From positions 1 through 64,000 of the forward strand of contig NZ_JAVDPZ010000010.1 in assembly GCF_031453995.1 (NCBI RefSeq): DNA of 64,000 bases, written 5' to 3'. The notes below the pieces were generated by a model, which worked only from the letters and a program-made list of their open reading frames with translations, was not told the DNA's origin and did not search any database. Source of the stretch: Nitrobacter vulgaris. GTDB taxonomy: Bacteria; Pseudomonadota; Alphaproteobacteria; Rhizobiales; Xanthobacteraceae. Positions 15,928 to 24,295 of the stretch are shown here, piece by piece; position 1 is the first letter of the stretch; every line of letters starts with the position of its first letter. A program made the translations under genes and the position numbers.

Positions 15928-16824
15928 ATGTCCGATGACTCCCGCATCAGCCCGCTCGATCAGGCGCGCATCCTGTCCGAGGCGCTGCCGCACATGCAGC
16001 GATATGACGAGGAGACCATCGTCATCAAGTACGGCGGCCATGCCATGGGCTCGGAGGAGGTCGCCCGCCAGTTTGCCCGCGACATCGTGCTGCTCGAGCA
16101 GACCGCGATCAATCCGGTAGTGGTGCATGGCGGGGGTCCTCAGATCGCGGCCATGCTGCAACGGCTCGGGATAAAATCCGAATTCGCCGCCGGCCTGCGC
16201 ATTACCGATGCCGCGACGATTGAAATCGTCGAGATGGTGCTCGCCGGTTCGATCAACAAGCAACTGGTTGGCTACATTAACGAGGCCGGCGGCAAGGCCG
16301 TCGGACTTTGCGGCAAGGACGGCAACATGGTTACCGCCTTGAAGGCCACGCGAATGTTGGCGGATCCGGATTCGAACATCGAGAAGGTCGTCGATCTCGG
16401 CTTTGTCGGCGAACCCGAACACGTCGATCTGACGCTATTGAATCAGTTGATCGGTCACGAACTGATTCCGGTTCTGGCGCCGTTGGCTACCTCAAAAGGC
16501 GGCCAGACATTCAACGTCAATGCCGATATTTTCGCCGGGGCAGTGGCAGGCGCGCTGAAAGCCAAGCGTCTCTTGCTTCTCACGGACGTTCCAGGCGTGC
16601 TCGACAAGTCGAAGAAGCTCATTCCGGAGCTCTCGATCAGCGACGCGCGCAAGCTTATCGCCGACGGGACTATTTCGGGTGGCATGATCCCGAAAGTCGA
16701 AACCTGCATTTACGCGCTCGAACAGGGCGTCGGTGGCGTCGTCATCATCGACGGGAAGACTCCTCACGCGGTTCTCCTGGAGCTCTTTACCGATCAGGGT
16801 ACGGGAACGCTGATTCACAAGTGA
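15928..16824 (+). CDS. argB: Acetylglutamate kinase
   Basis: Catalyses ATP-dependent phosphorylation of N-acetylglutamate, the second step of arginine synthesis. The amino-acid-kinase fold is clear: VIKYGGHAMG (ATP-binding Lys), VVHGGGPQIAAML (substrate Gly loop), GLCGKDGNMV, VNADIFAGAVAGAL (N-acetylglutamate contacts) and LLLTDVPGVLDKSKK. The 298-residue length and the N-terminal helix that mediates the arginine-sensitive hexamer in related enzymes fit the feedback-inhibited form, though inhibition is inferred. It overlaps the start of the following HAD gene. Confidence 0.97.
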   Translation: MSDDSRISPLDQARILSEALPHMQRYDEETIVIKYGGHAMGSEEVARQFARDIVLLEQTAINPVVVHGGGPQIAAMLQRLGIKSEFAAGLRITDAATIEIVEMVLAGSINKQLVGYINEAGGKAVGLCGKDGNMVTALKATRMLADPDSNIEKVVDLGFVGEPEHVDLTLLNQLIGHELIPVLAPLATSKGGQTFNVNADIFAGAVAGALKAKRLLLLTDVPGVLDKSKKLIPELSISDARKLIADGTISGGMIPKVETCIYALEQGVGGVVIIDGKTPHAVLLELFTDQGTGTLIHK

Positions 16825-17534
16825 TCGACGCGCAGCAACATCCACACCGCGGCTTCAGTCACATCGACACGTGGGTGTTCGATCTCGACAACACGCTCTA
16901 TCCGCATCACGTCAACCTCTGGCAGCAGGTCGACGCCCGGATCGGTGAATACATCGGCCAGTTCCTCAACGTCGATTCCGTCGAGGCGCGGCGCATCCAG
17001 AAGGATTACTACAAGCGCTTCGGCACCAGCATGCGCGGCATGATGACCGAGCACGGCGTCTCACCTGACGACTATCTCGCTTACGTCCATCAGATCGACC
17101 ACTCGCCGCTCGACCCCAATCCGGCGATGGGTGCGGCGATCGAAAGGCTTCCAGGCCGCAAGCTGATTCTGACCAACGGTTCGACCGCCCATGCCGGTAA
17201 GGTGCTGGAGCGGCTTGGTTTCGGTCATCACTTCGAGGCCGTGTTCGACATCATTGCCGCGGAGATGGAGCCGAAGCCGTCGCCGCGGACTTATCGTCGC
17301 TTTCTCGAACGGCATCACGTCGATGCCGCGAAAAGCGCGATGTTCGAGGATCTGTCGCGCAATCTCGTCGTCCCGCATGAACTGGGGATGACGACCGTGC
17401 TGGTGGTGCCGGACGGGACACGTGAGGTGGTGCGGGAGGAATGGGAAATGGAAGGCCGCGGCGCGCCGCATGTCCACCATGTGACCGACGACCTCTCCGG
17501 ATTTCTGGCGGGGCTGACGGCGCGGTCGGCTTGA
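16821..17534 (+). CDS. HAD-family pyrimidine 5'-nucleotidase-like hydrolase (SDT1-type)
   Basis: A 237-residue HAD hydrolase. Motif I is WVFDLDNTLYPHHVNL (nucleophile and acid Asp), motif II LILTNGSTAHA, motif III the Lys of EPKPSPRTY, and motif IV MFEDLSRNLV. This group resembles yeast pyrimidine nucleotidases that act on UMP/CMP. The GTG start overlaps the argB stop (GTGA), which marks an argB-linked operon. The open frame continues far upstream in shadow of argB, but similarity begins only here. The substrate is inferred from family only. Confidence 0.85.
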   Translation: MIDAQQHPHRGFSHIDTWVFDLDNTLYPHHVNLWQQVDARIGEYIGQFLNVDSVEARRIQKDYYKRFGTSMRGMMTEHGVSPDDYLAYVHQIDHSPLDPNPAMGAAIERLPGRKLILTNGSTAHAGKVLERLGFGHHFEAVFDIIAAEMEPKPSPRTYRRFLERHHVDAAKSAMFEDLSRNLVVPHELGMTTVLVVPDGTREVVREEWEMEGRGAPHVHHVTDDLSGFLAGLTARSA

Positions 17535-17607
17535 CATGTCTGCCTCCGTCCAAGAGAACACCGCGTTGACAAACTACGACCGCGCAGTAAAGCCACGAGG
17601 AAATCCG

Positions 17608-18453
17608 ATGTCGCTCGCCTCGCTCGAAACCACCATCAACGGCGCGTTCGATGTACGCGAGACCGTCACCCCCGCGACCAAAGGCGAGGTGCGCGAGGCG
17701 GTGGATCATGCGCTCGACCTGCTCGACAAGGGCGAGGTGCGGGTCGCCGCGCGCGCGGCAGACGGCAAGTGGATCGTCAATCAGTGGCTCAAGAAGGCCG
17801 TTCTGCTGTCGTTTCGTCTCAACGACATGAGCGTTATTCCGGGCGGTCCCGGCAACGCCGTGTGGTGGGACAAAGTGCCGTCGAAGTTCGAGGGCTGGGA
17901 CGAGAACCGGTTTCGTAACGCGGGCTTTCGGGCCGTGCCGGGCGCGATCGTGCGCCGCTCCGCCTTCATTGCGAAGAACGCGGTGCTGATGCCGTCGTTC
18001 GTCAATCTCGGCGCCTATGTCGACGAGAGCACCATGGTCGACACCTGGTGCACGGTCGGCTCCTGTGCCCAGATCGGCAAGCGCGTGCACATCTCGGGCG
18101 GCGCGGGCATCGGTGGCGTATTGGAGCCGCTGCAAGCTGGGCCTGTGATCATCGAGGACGATTGCTTCATAGGTGCGCGCTCCGAGGTGGCGGAAGGCGT
18201 GATCGTCCGCAAGGGCGCTGTGCTGTCGATGGGCGTTTTTCTCGGCGCCTCGACCAAGATCGTCGACCGTGCAACCGGCGAGATCTTCATGGGCGAAGTG
18301 CCGGAATATGCGGTGGTGGTGCCGGGAGCGCTGCCGGGCAAGCCGTTGAAGAACGGCCAGCCCGGGCCGTCCACCGCCTGCGCAGTCATCGTCAAGCGCG
18401 TCGATGAACGCACTCGCTCCAAGACCGGCATCAACGAACTGCTGCGGGACTGA
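17608..18453 (+). CDS. dapD: 2,3,4,5-tetrahydropyridine-2,6-dicarboxylate N-succinyltransferase
   Basis: Succinyl-CoA-dependent enzyme of the succinylase route to meso-diaminopimelate and lysine. The N-terminal helical part (SLASLETTINGAFDVRETVT) is followed by the left-handed beta-helix hexapeptide region (VNLGAYVDESTMVDTWCTVG, HISGGAGIGGVLEPLQAGPV, IIEDDCFIGARSEVAEGVIV). The ATG at 17608 with GAGGAAA upstream gives the standard 281-residue protein. The open frame reaches back to 17536, without similarity. It is followed by a broken DUF805 gene and dapE, an operon for consecutive pathway steps. Confidence 0.97.
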   Translation: MSLASLETTINGAFDVRETVTPATKGEVREAVDHALDLLDKGEVRVAARAADGKWIVNQWLKKAVLLSFRLNDMSVIPGGPGNAVWWDKVPSKFEGWDENRFRNAGFRAVPGAIVRRSAFIAKNAVLMPSFVNLGAYVDESTMVDTWCTVGSCAQIGKRVHISGGAGIGGVLEPLQAGPVIIEDDCFIGARSEVAEGVIVRKGAVLSMGVFLGASTKIVDRATGEIFMGEVPEYAVVVPGALPGKPLKNGQPGPSTACAVIVKRVDERTRSKTGINELLRD

Positions 18454-18471
18454 GCCTTCCGGAGACCGCTC

Positions 18472-18941
18472 ATGAACCTGACGACGCTGCTGTTCAGCTT
18501 TCAGGGCGGATCAATCGAGCCAGATACTGGTGGGTAGCGCTGATCAATCTTGCCATTCTTACTGCCTGCTTGGTCTTTGCCTTAGTCCTCATAGGGCTTG
18601 AAATTTCGAACGCTACTCCTGCGACCGGCGCGCCGGTGAACTACTTGTTTATGGCGATCTTCGTTGTCGTCGGTCTATTGGTGATATGGTCAAGCACAGC
18701 TACGGGAATTAAGCGTTTGCATGATCGAGACCAAAGCGGATGGTGGATGCTCGTGTTTTGGGGAGTCAGTGCCATCGTCGGCTTGCTGCAAGAGACTGCC
18801 ACGACGCCCAGCAGCAAGTTCATCCTTGACGTCGGGAATTTCGCGGTGACCGTCTGGATCATCATCGAACTCGGCTGCCTGCGCGGCACGCAAGGGCCAA
18901 ACCGCTTCGGCGCTGATCCACTTGAAGCGTCGCCCCAATGA
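18472..18941 (+). pseudogene. DUF805-family membrane protein gene with a one-base frameshift
   Basis: The start at 18472 reads MNLTTLLFSFQG, the usual opening of a DUF805 protein, but the frame then hits a stop at 18535. Moving to the frame that reads CGG at 18507 restores the family sequence (RINRARYWWVALINLA, then GIKRLHDRDQSGWWMLVFWG and ELGCLRGTQGPNRFG) to the stop at 18941. One base appears to be missing at about 18505-18507. It could be a real mutation or a sequencing error. DUF805 proteins have about four membrane helices and no known function. The gene lies between dapD and dapE and its stop overlaps dapE. Confidence 0.8.
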
Positions 18942-20110
18942 TGCCGTCCGACGCGCTCTCCATCGCCCGCGATCTCGTCCGTTGCCCGTCGGTGACGCCA
19001 GCGGATGCAGGCGCGCTCGGCGTGCTGGAAACACTGCTCAAGGGTGCGGGCTTCGATGTCCACCGCATCACCTTCAGCGAACCGGGCGCCGCTGATATCG
19101 ACAATCTCTATGCCCGCATCGGCACGACCGGCCCTCACATCGCGTTCGCCGGCCATACCGACGTCGTGCCTCCAGGCGATGAGGACGCCTGGACCCGTGG
19201 CGCGTTCTCAGGTGACGTGGTTGATGGTTTTCTCTATGGGCGCGGCACGGTCGACATGAAGGGCGGAATCGCCTGCAGCGTCGCCGCCGCGCTTGACTAT
19301 CTCGCGGAGCATGGCGGCCAGCCGGGGAAAGACGGCGACGGCTCGATCTCGTTCCTGATCACCGGGGACGAGGAAGACATCGCCGTCAACGGCACTGTCA
19401 AGCTGATGCAATGGGCCGCTGCACGCGGCGAAAAATTCGACCACTGCGTGCTCGGCGAGCCCAGCAATATCGAGGAGCTTGGCGATTGCATCAAGATCGG
19501 CCGCCGGGGCTCACAGTCCGGTACGCTCTATGTCGACGGTGTGCAGGGCCACGTCGCTTACCCGCATCGCGCGTCAAATCCGATTCCGGACATCGCCGCG
19601 TTGATTACCGCGCTTGTCAGTGAGCCGCTGGACCAGGGGAGTGCTCAGTTTCAGCCTTCCAATCTGGAATTCACCTCGGTCGATGTCGGAAATCCGGCGG
19701 CCAATGTGATTCCGGGACAGGCGCGCGCGAAGTTCAACATCCGCTTCAACGACCATCACAGTCAGGAATCGCTGCGTGCGCTGATCGAGGCGCGCGTCTC
19801 CGAGACCTCGGGCAATCGCATTGCGACCCGCATCGTGTGGGAGCCCTCGAATGCCGACGTGTTCCTGACCGAGCCCGGCCCCTTCACCAATCTCCTGGTC
19901 GCAGCCATTGAGGAGGTCACCGGCCGCAAACCGGAGCTCAGCACCGGCGGCGGCACCTCGGATGCGCGCTTTATCAAGGACTATTGCCCGGTGATCGAGT
20001 TTGGTTTGGTCGGGCAGACCATGCACCAGATCGACGAGCGTACGCCGGTGGCCGATCTCGAAAGGCTGACCCGTATCTACCGCGGCGTGCTGGATCGCTA
20101 CTTCGCATGA
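18938..20110 (+). CDS. dapE: Succinyl-diaminopimelate desuccinylase
   Basis: A zinc-dependent M20-family amidohydrolase that releases succinate from N-succinyl-L,L-diaminopimelate. Metal and active-site motifs are AFAGHTDVVPPGD, GRGTVDMKGGIAC, ITGDEEDIAVNG and GEPSNIEELGD. A lid/dimerisation domain occupies about residues 185-295 and the C-terminus has GGGTSDARFIKDYCPVIEFG. The 390-residue length is typical. An alternative ATG is three bases downstream. The start overlaps the DUF805 stop, and the stop overlaps the next gene. Confidence 0.97.
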   Translation: MMPSDALSIARDLVRCPSVTPADAGALGVLETLLKGAGFDVHRITFSEPGAADIDNLYARIGTTGPHIAFAGHTDVVPPGDEDAWTRGAFSGDVVDGFLYGRGTVDMKGGIACSVAAALDYLAEHGGQPGKDGDGSISFLITGDEEDIAVNGTVKLMQWAAARGEKFDHCVLGEPSNIEELGDCIKIGRRGSQSGTLYVDGVQGHVAYPHRASNPIPDIAALITALVSEPLDQGSAQFQPSNLEFTSVDVGNPAANVIPGQARAKFNIRFNDHHSQESLRALIEARVSETSGNRIATRIVWEPSNADVFLTEPGPFTNLLVAAIEEVTGRKPELSTGGGTSDARFIKDYCPVIEFGLVGQTMHQIDERTPVADLERLTRIYRGVLDRYFA

Positions 20111-20667
20111 ACGACAAAATCCTCGTCCTCACCGCCATCGACGACGAACTCGACAAGGCGCGCGCGCCCGATGGCGTCCGGGTGATCTACACCGGCGTTG
20201 GCAAGATCAATGCCGCCAGCGCAACCACGCTGGCGCTGCTGACGATGCACCCGTCACTTGTCATCAATTACGGTACCGCGGGAAAGATCAATGAGACGCT
20301 CCAGGGTCTCGTGGAGGTCTCAAACGTCGTCCAGCGCGACATGATGGCGATGCCGCTGGCGCCGCGCGGACGCACGCCGTTCGCCCCGGAGCTTGATCTG
20401 TTGACTTCAGGCCAGGGCGGTGTCGTCTGCGGTACCGGCGACAGCTTTGTCACAAGCTCCGATCCGTGGCTGATCGAGAACAACATCGACATCGTCGACA
20501 TGGAGCTGTTCGCGGTGGCGCAGGTGTGCCGGCGGCATGGCCTGCCGTGGCGTGCGTTCAAGTTCATCACCGACGACGCCAACGACCTCGCGCATCAGGA
20601 CTGGACCGCCAATGTGAAGGATGGCGAGGGCCTGTTCTGGGATGCGCTGGAACGGATTCGCTCTTAG
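20107..20667 (+). CDS. MTA/SAH nucleosidase-like phosphorylase-family protein
   Basis: A 186-residue protein with the nucleosidase/phosphorylase fold: KILVLTAIDDELDKAR, VIYTGVGKINAASAT, LVINYGTAGKINETLQG, the IVDMELFAVAQVCRRHG segment with the Met-Glu that contacts ribose, and FKFITDDAND with the catalytic Asp. This matches 5'-methylthioadenosine/S-adenosylhomocysteine nucleosidases, though it is shorter than E. coli Pfs. The ATG overlaps the dapE stop. The exact substrate is inferred from family. Confidence 0.82.
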   Translation: MNDKILVLTAIDDELDKARAPDGVRVIYTGVGKINAASATTLALLTMHPSLVINYGTAGKINETLQGLVEVSNVVQRDMMAMPLAPRGRTPFAPELDLLTSGQGGVVCGTGDSFVTSSDPWLIENNIDIVDMELFAVAQVCRRHGLPWRAFKFITDDANDLAHQDWTANVKDGEGLFWDALERIRS

Positions 20668-21401
20668 TAATCCACCCGCACAAGATACAATCCGTCGGGC
20701 GGCGCCACCGGCCCGCACGCTTCACGCCGCCGCGCGGCCAACGCGTTGGACAGGTCATCTGCGCTCCAGCGGCCATGCCCGACCCACACCAGTGATCCTA
20801 CCATCGAGCGGACCTGGCTGTGCAGGTACGAGCGCGCCGACGTGATGATGTTGACGCTGTCGCCGTTTCTGACGACGTCGAGTTGATCGAGCGTTTTCTC
20901 CGGCGACTTCGCCTGACATTCAGTGTCGCGAAATGTCGTGAAATCGTGCTTTCCGATGAGCCGCTGTGCCGCCGTGTGCATCGCCTCCGCATCGAGCGGC
21001 CGCGGCACGCGCCAGACATGGCCGACATCGATGGCGAGGTTCGCGCGCCGATTGGCGATGCGATAGATGTAATGTCGTCGGCGTGCTGAGAAGCGCGCCT
21101 CGAAGCTGTCGGGCACGATCTCGGCTTCGAGCACGCCGATCGGATGTGGGCGCAGGTGCGCGTTGAGCCCGTCACGCAATCGATTCGGTACGAAGTGCTT
21201 CGCGATGTCGCAATGGGCAACCTGCGCCAGCGCATGGACGCCGGCATCGGTGCGGCCCGCGCCGTGCACGCGGACGCAATCACCGCAAATCGCCTTCACT
21301 GCCGCCTCCAGCGCGCCCTGTACCGAGGGACCGTTGTCCTGGTACTGCCAGCCGCAGAAGGGACCTCCGTCATATTCGATGGTCAGCTTGTAGCGGGGCA
21401 T
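20664..21401 (-). CDS. truA: tRNA pseudouridine(38-40) synthase
   Basis: Forms pseudouridine at positions 38-40 in the anticodon stem of many tRNAs. The catalytic Asp lies in GAGRTDAGVHALAQVAH. Further family segments are YDGGPFCGWQYQDNGPSVQG, ARFSARRRHYIYRI, TFRDTECQAKSPEKTLDQL and FLHSQVRS-type YLHSQVRSMVGSLV. The 245-residue length is normal. It overlaps the fmt stop/start by one base and converges with the nucleosidase gene, ending within its last codons. Confidence 0.96.
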   Translation of the reverse strand: MPRYKLTIEYDGGPFCGWQYQDNGPSVQGALEAAVKAICGDCVRVHGAGRTDAGVHALAQVAHCDIAKHFVPNRLRDGLNAHLRPHPIGVLEAEIVPDSFEARFSARRRHYIYRIANRRANLAIDVGHVWRVPRPLDAEAMHTAAQRLIGKHDFTTFRDTECQAKSPEKTLDQLDVVRNGDSVNIITSARSYLHSQVRSMVGSLVWVGHGRWSADDLSNALAARRREACGPVAPPDGLYLVRVDY

Positions 21402-22333
21402 CAGACGAGCCGCAGCGGCGGCGTCAGCGGCGTGCCGTTCAGAAAGGCGCCGGCCTTCATCGGTGGCTTTCCCGCGCGCTGCAATTCAAGGATGCGGATC
21501 GCGCCTTCGCCGCAGGCGATCGTCAGGCGGTCGTCGAGGAGGCTCCCCGGCGATCCCGCGCCTTCCGCCAGCTCACAACGCAGGAGCTTGACGCGGACCG
21601 GCTCGCCATCCACCGGCATCTCGCACCAGGCGCCCGGAAACGGCGACAGGCCATGAATATGGCGCAGCACGTCGCGCGCGGGTCTGTTCCAGTCGATGCG
21701 CGCCTCGGTCTTATCGATCTTGGCAGCGTAGGTGACGCCTTGTTCGCTCTGCTTCGTCAACTGCAGGCCGTCGCGCGACAGCGAGGCCATCGCACGCACC
21801 ATTAGATCAGCCCCAAGCGGCGCCAGCGCGTCATGAAGATCCGACGCCGTCATCGCATCGGTGATGGTGATCCGCTCGGCCAGGGCCACGTCGCCGGTGT
21901 CGAGACCGGCATCCATCTTCATGACCATGACGCCGCTTTCGGCATCACCGGCCATGATGGCGCGGTTGATCGGTGCAGCACCGCGCCAGCGCGGTAGCAA
22001 CGATGCGTGCAGATTGTAGCAGCCATATCGCGGCGCACCGAGGATCGCCTGCGGCAGGATCATGCCATAGGCGACGACGACCGCGGCATCGGGGGCGAAC
22101 GATTGAAACTCAAGCAGCGCCTCCGGCGTCTTCAGCGTTTTTGGCGTCAGCACGGGGAGACCGAGGCGCTGCGCTTCCCGCGCCACCGGGCTCGGCTGCA
22201 GCTTCATGCCACGGCCGGCGGGCCTCGCCTCGCGGCTGTATACGGCCGCGATCTCGTGGCCGTGGGCCACGAGTTGCAGCAGCGTCGGCACCGCAAATTC
22301 GGGCGTGCCCATGAAAATCAGGCGAAGCGGCAT
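21401..22333 (-). CDS. fmt: Methionyl-tRNA formyltransferase
   Basis: Transfers a formyl group from 10-formyl-tetrahydrofolate to initiator Met-tRNA. The N-terminal Rossmann domain shows RLIFMGTPEFAVPTL, the active-site Asn-His region YNLHASLLPRWRGAAPINRA and VMVMKMDAGLDTGDVAL. The C-terminal OB-like tRNA-binding domain follows (about 205-310, IHGLSPFPGAWCEM). The 310-residue length is standard. It lies between def and truA on the same strand. Confidence 0.97.
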   Translation of the reverse strand: MPLRLIFMGTPEFAVPTLLQLVAHGHEIAAVYSREARPAGRGMKLQPSPVAREAQRLGLPVLTPKTLKTPEALLEFQSFAPDAAVVVAYGMILPQAILGAPRYGCYNLHASLLPRWRGAAPINRAIMAGDAESGVMVMKMDAGLDTGDVALAERITITDAMTASDLHDALAPLGADLMVRAMASLSRDGLQLTKQSEQGVTYAAKIDKTEARIDWNRPARDVLRHIHGLSPFPGAWCEMPVDGEPVRVKLLRCELAEGAGSPGSLLDDRLTIACGEGAIRILELQRAGKPPMKAGAFLNGTPLTPPLRLV

Positions 22334-22365
22334 CTGATTAATTTCTGCGCGGCAAAAAAACCGCT

Positions 22366-22893
22366 TTATCTCGCGGCGAGCTTCGCGGCCTTGGTGAATT
22401 TTTTCATCACACGGTCGCGTTTCAGTTTCGAGAGGTAATCGACAAACAGCACGCCATTGAGATGGTCGATCTCATGCTGGATGCAGGTGGCGAAAAGACC
22501 CTCGGCATCCTCCTCGTGAACCTTGCCGTCAAGATCGGTGAAGCGAATCCGCACGCGCGCCGGCCGCTCGACCTCCTCGTAATATTCGGGGATCGACAGG
22601 CAGCCTTCTTCATAGACCGACAGCTCCTCCGAAGCCGAGAGGATTTCCGGATTGATGAAAACACGCGGCCGCGGTTTCGTCTCTCCTTCTTCGTCGCGTT
22701 TGGCGAGGTCCATGGTGACGATGCGGACAGGCTGCGCGATCTGGATGCCGGCGAGCCCGATGCCGGGCGCGTCGTACATGGTCTCGAACATGTCGTCGGC
22801 AAGCTTGCGGATCTCCGGCGTGACCTTTTCGATCGGCCTTGACACGAGGCGCAACTGCTTGTCCGGCACAATGATGATTTCGCGAATGGCCAT
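22366..22893 (-). CDS. def: Peptide deformylase
   Basis: Fe/Zn enzyme that removes the N-formyl group from new proteins. Motif 2 (YEEGCLSIPEYYEEV, metal Cys) and motif 3 (CIQHEIDHLNGVLF, metal His pair and catalytic Glu) are intact. Motif 1 reads APGIGLAGIQIAQ, with Gly where the family normally has the second Ala of G-x-G-x-A-A-x-Q. It is followed by fmt after 32 bases, so deformylation and formylation genes are co-transcribed. The 175-residue length is typical. Confidence 0.96.
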   Translation of the reverse strand: MAIREIIIVPDKQLRLVSRPIEKVTPEIRKLADDMFETMYDAPGIGLAGIQIAQPVRIVTMDLAKRDEEGETKPRPRVFINPEILSASEELSVYEEGCLSIPEYYEEVERPARVRIRFTDLDGKVHEEDAEGLFATCIQHEIDHLNGVLFVDYLSKLKRDRVMKKFTKAAKLAAR

Positions 22894-23041
22894 GCCGGCG
22901 ATGTAATCCCCGAGTCTGTCCGGGTCAATCCGCGAGCTGCATTGACCGTCCGGCCGTCATGAGCAGGCACATTGAGCTTTCGTTAACTCCGTGTGTTCGC
23001 TCTTCGTTCGCGAACATGGCCGAATCGGCTACGATGGGCGG

Positions 23042-24256
23042 ATGAGCGACATTCTTTTCATGCTGGGCGATGTGCCGGTGCGGACCGGCGCCGTGCTGAT
23101 CGCGTTTGGCGCGCTGGCGCTGGCATTGTTGCTGAGCATTGCGATCGTGATCGCGCGCTCGGGACGCCGGGGAACCGAAATGGCGACCGCGCAAGCAAGT
23201 CGCGCGGATGAACTCGAGGAGCGTCTCATCGACATGATGCGTACGCAGGCCGAGGCCACCGGCCGCGTCGACGCCATGGGCAAGGCGCTCGCAGGGCGAC
23301 AGGCGGAGATGGCGCGGGCAGTCAGCGATCGGCTGGACGCGGTCACCCACCGGGTCGGCCAGTCGATGGAGCAGACCACACGCAACACCATGGACAGTCT
23401 GCGGGTGCTGCACGAACGGCTCGGAATTATCGACAACGCACACCAGAACCTAACCGAACTGACGACGCAGGTGACGACGCTGCGCGATGTGCTCGCCAAC
23501 AAGCAGTCGCGCGGCGCGTTCGGGCAGGCGCGAATGGAGGCGATCGTGCAGGACGGAATGCCGAAGGGCTCGTTCGCCTTTCAGCACACGCTGCCAAACG
23601 GCAAGCGGCCGGATTGCGTAATCTTCCTCCCCGATCAGCGCCCGCTTTGCATCGATGCGAAATTTCCACTTGAGGCGATGACGGCGCTGCGCGACGCCCG
23701 AACCGACGACGAAAGGAAACTCGGAACTCAGCGGCTGCGCGCCGACGTTATGCGGCACGTCACCGACATCGCCGGAAAATATCTGATCCCGGGCGAGACC
23801 CAGGACACCGCGCTGATGTTCGTGCCATCGGAATCGGTCTATGCCGAGATTTACGACAGCTTCGACGATGTGATCCAGAAGGCCTATCGCGCCCGGATCG
23901 TGCTGGTATCGCCGTCACTCTTGATGCTGGCGATTCAGGTGATGCAACAGCTTCTCAAGGACGCGCGGATGCGCGATGCCGCGGATCAGGTACGGATCGA
24001 GGTCATGAACATGATGGGTGACGTCGAGCGCCTGCGCGACCGGGTCAACAGGCTCGGCAGCCATTTCGATCAGGTCAGCGAAGATGTGAGGCAGGTCCTG
24101 ATCTCGGCCGGCAAGATCGGCAAACGGGCTATGAGGATCGAGGAACTCGATTTCAGCAAAGACGGGGCGGCTGAGGAGACGCCACGGATCGTCGAGCCCG
24201 TCGAACCGACGGTGTTTTCGCCGCAGTTCGCCCGCAAGATCCAGGCGGGTGAGTAA
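23042..24256 (+). CDS. rmuC: DNA recombination protein RmuC homologue
   Basis: A 404-residue protein starting with MSDILFMLGDVPVRTG. A single N-terminal membrane helix (VLIAFGALALALLLSIAIVI) is followed by a long coiled coil (about 45-150) and the RmuC domain with RPLCIDAKFPLEAM and MFVPSESVYAEIY. The DAKFPLE motif carries the nuclease-like acidic and lysine residues. RmuC limits recombination at inverted repeats in E. coli. The open frame begins upstream at 22991 but the ATG at 23042 gives the family start. It is divergent from def. Confidence 0.92.
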   Translation: MSDILFMLGDVPVRTGAVLIAFGALALALLLSIAIVIARSGRRGTEMATAQASRADELEERLIDMMRTQAEATGRVDAMGKALAGRQAEMARAVSDRLDAVTHRVGQSMEQTTRNTMDSLRVLHERLGIIDNAHQNLTELTTQVTTLRDVLANKQSRGAFGQARMEAIVQDGMPKGSFAFQHTLPNGKRPDCVIFLPDQRPLCIDAKFPLEAMTALRDARTDDERKLGTQRLRADVMRHVTDIAGKYLIPGETQDTALMFVPSESVYAEIYDSFDDVIQKAYRARIVLVSPSLLMLAIQVMQQLLKDARMRDAADQVRIEVMNMMGDVERLRDRVNRLGSHFDQVSEDVRQVLISAGKIGKRAMRIEELDFSKDGAAEETPRIVEPVEPTVFSPQFARKIQAGE

Positions 24257-24295
24257 GAGGAGGGCGAAACTGGCCGAATCTGCTAGCACTGCGGC

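Noticed and set aside
16308..16820. Upstream extension of the HAD hydrolase frame
   Set aside because: It runs in another frame through argB; similarity begins only at the GTG overlapping the argB stop.
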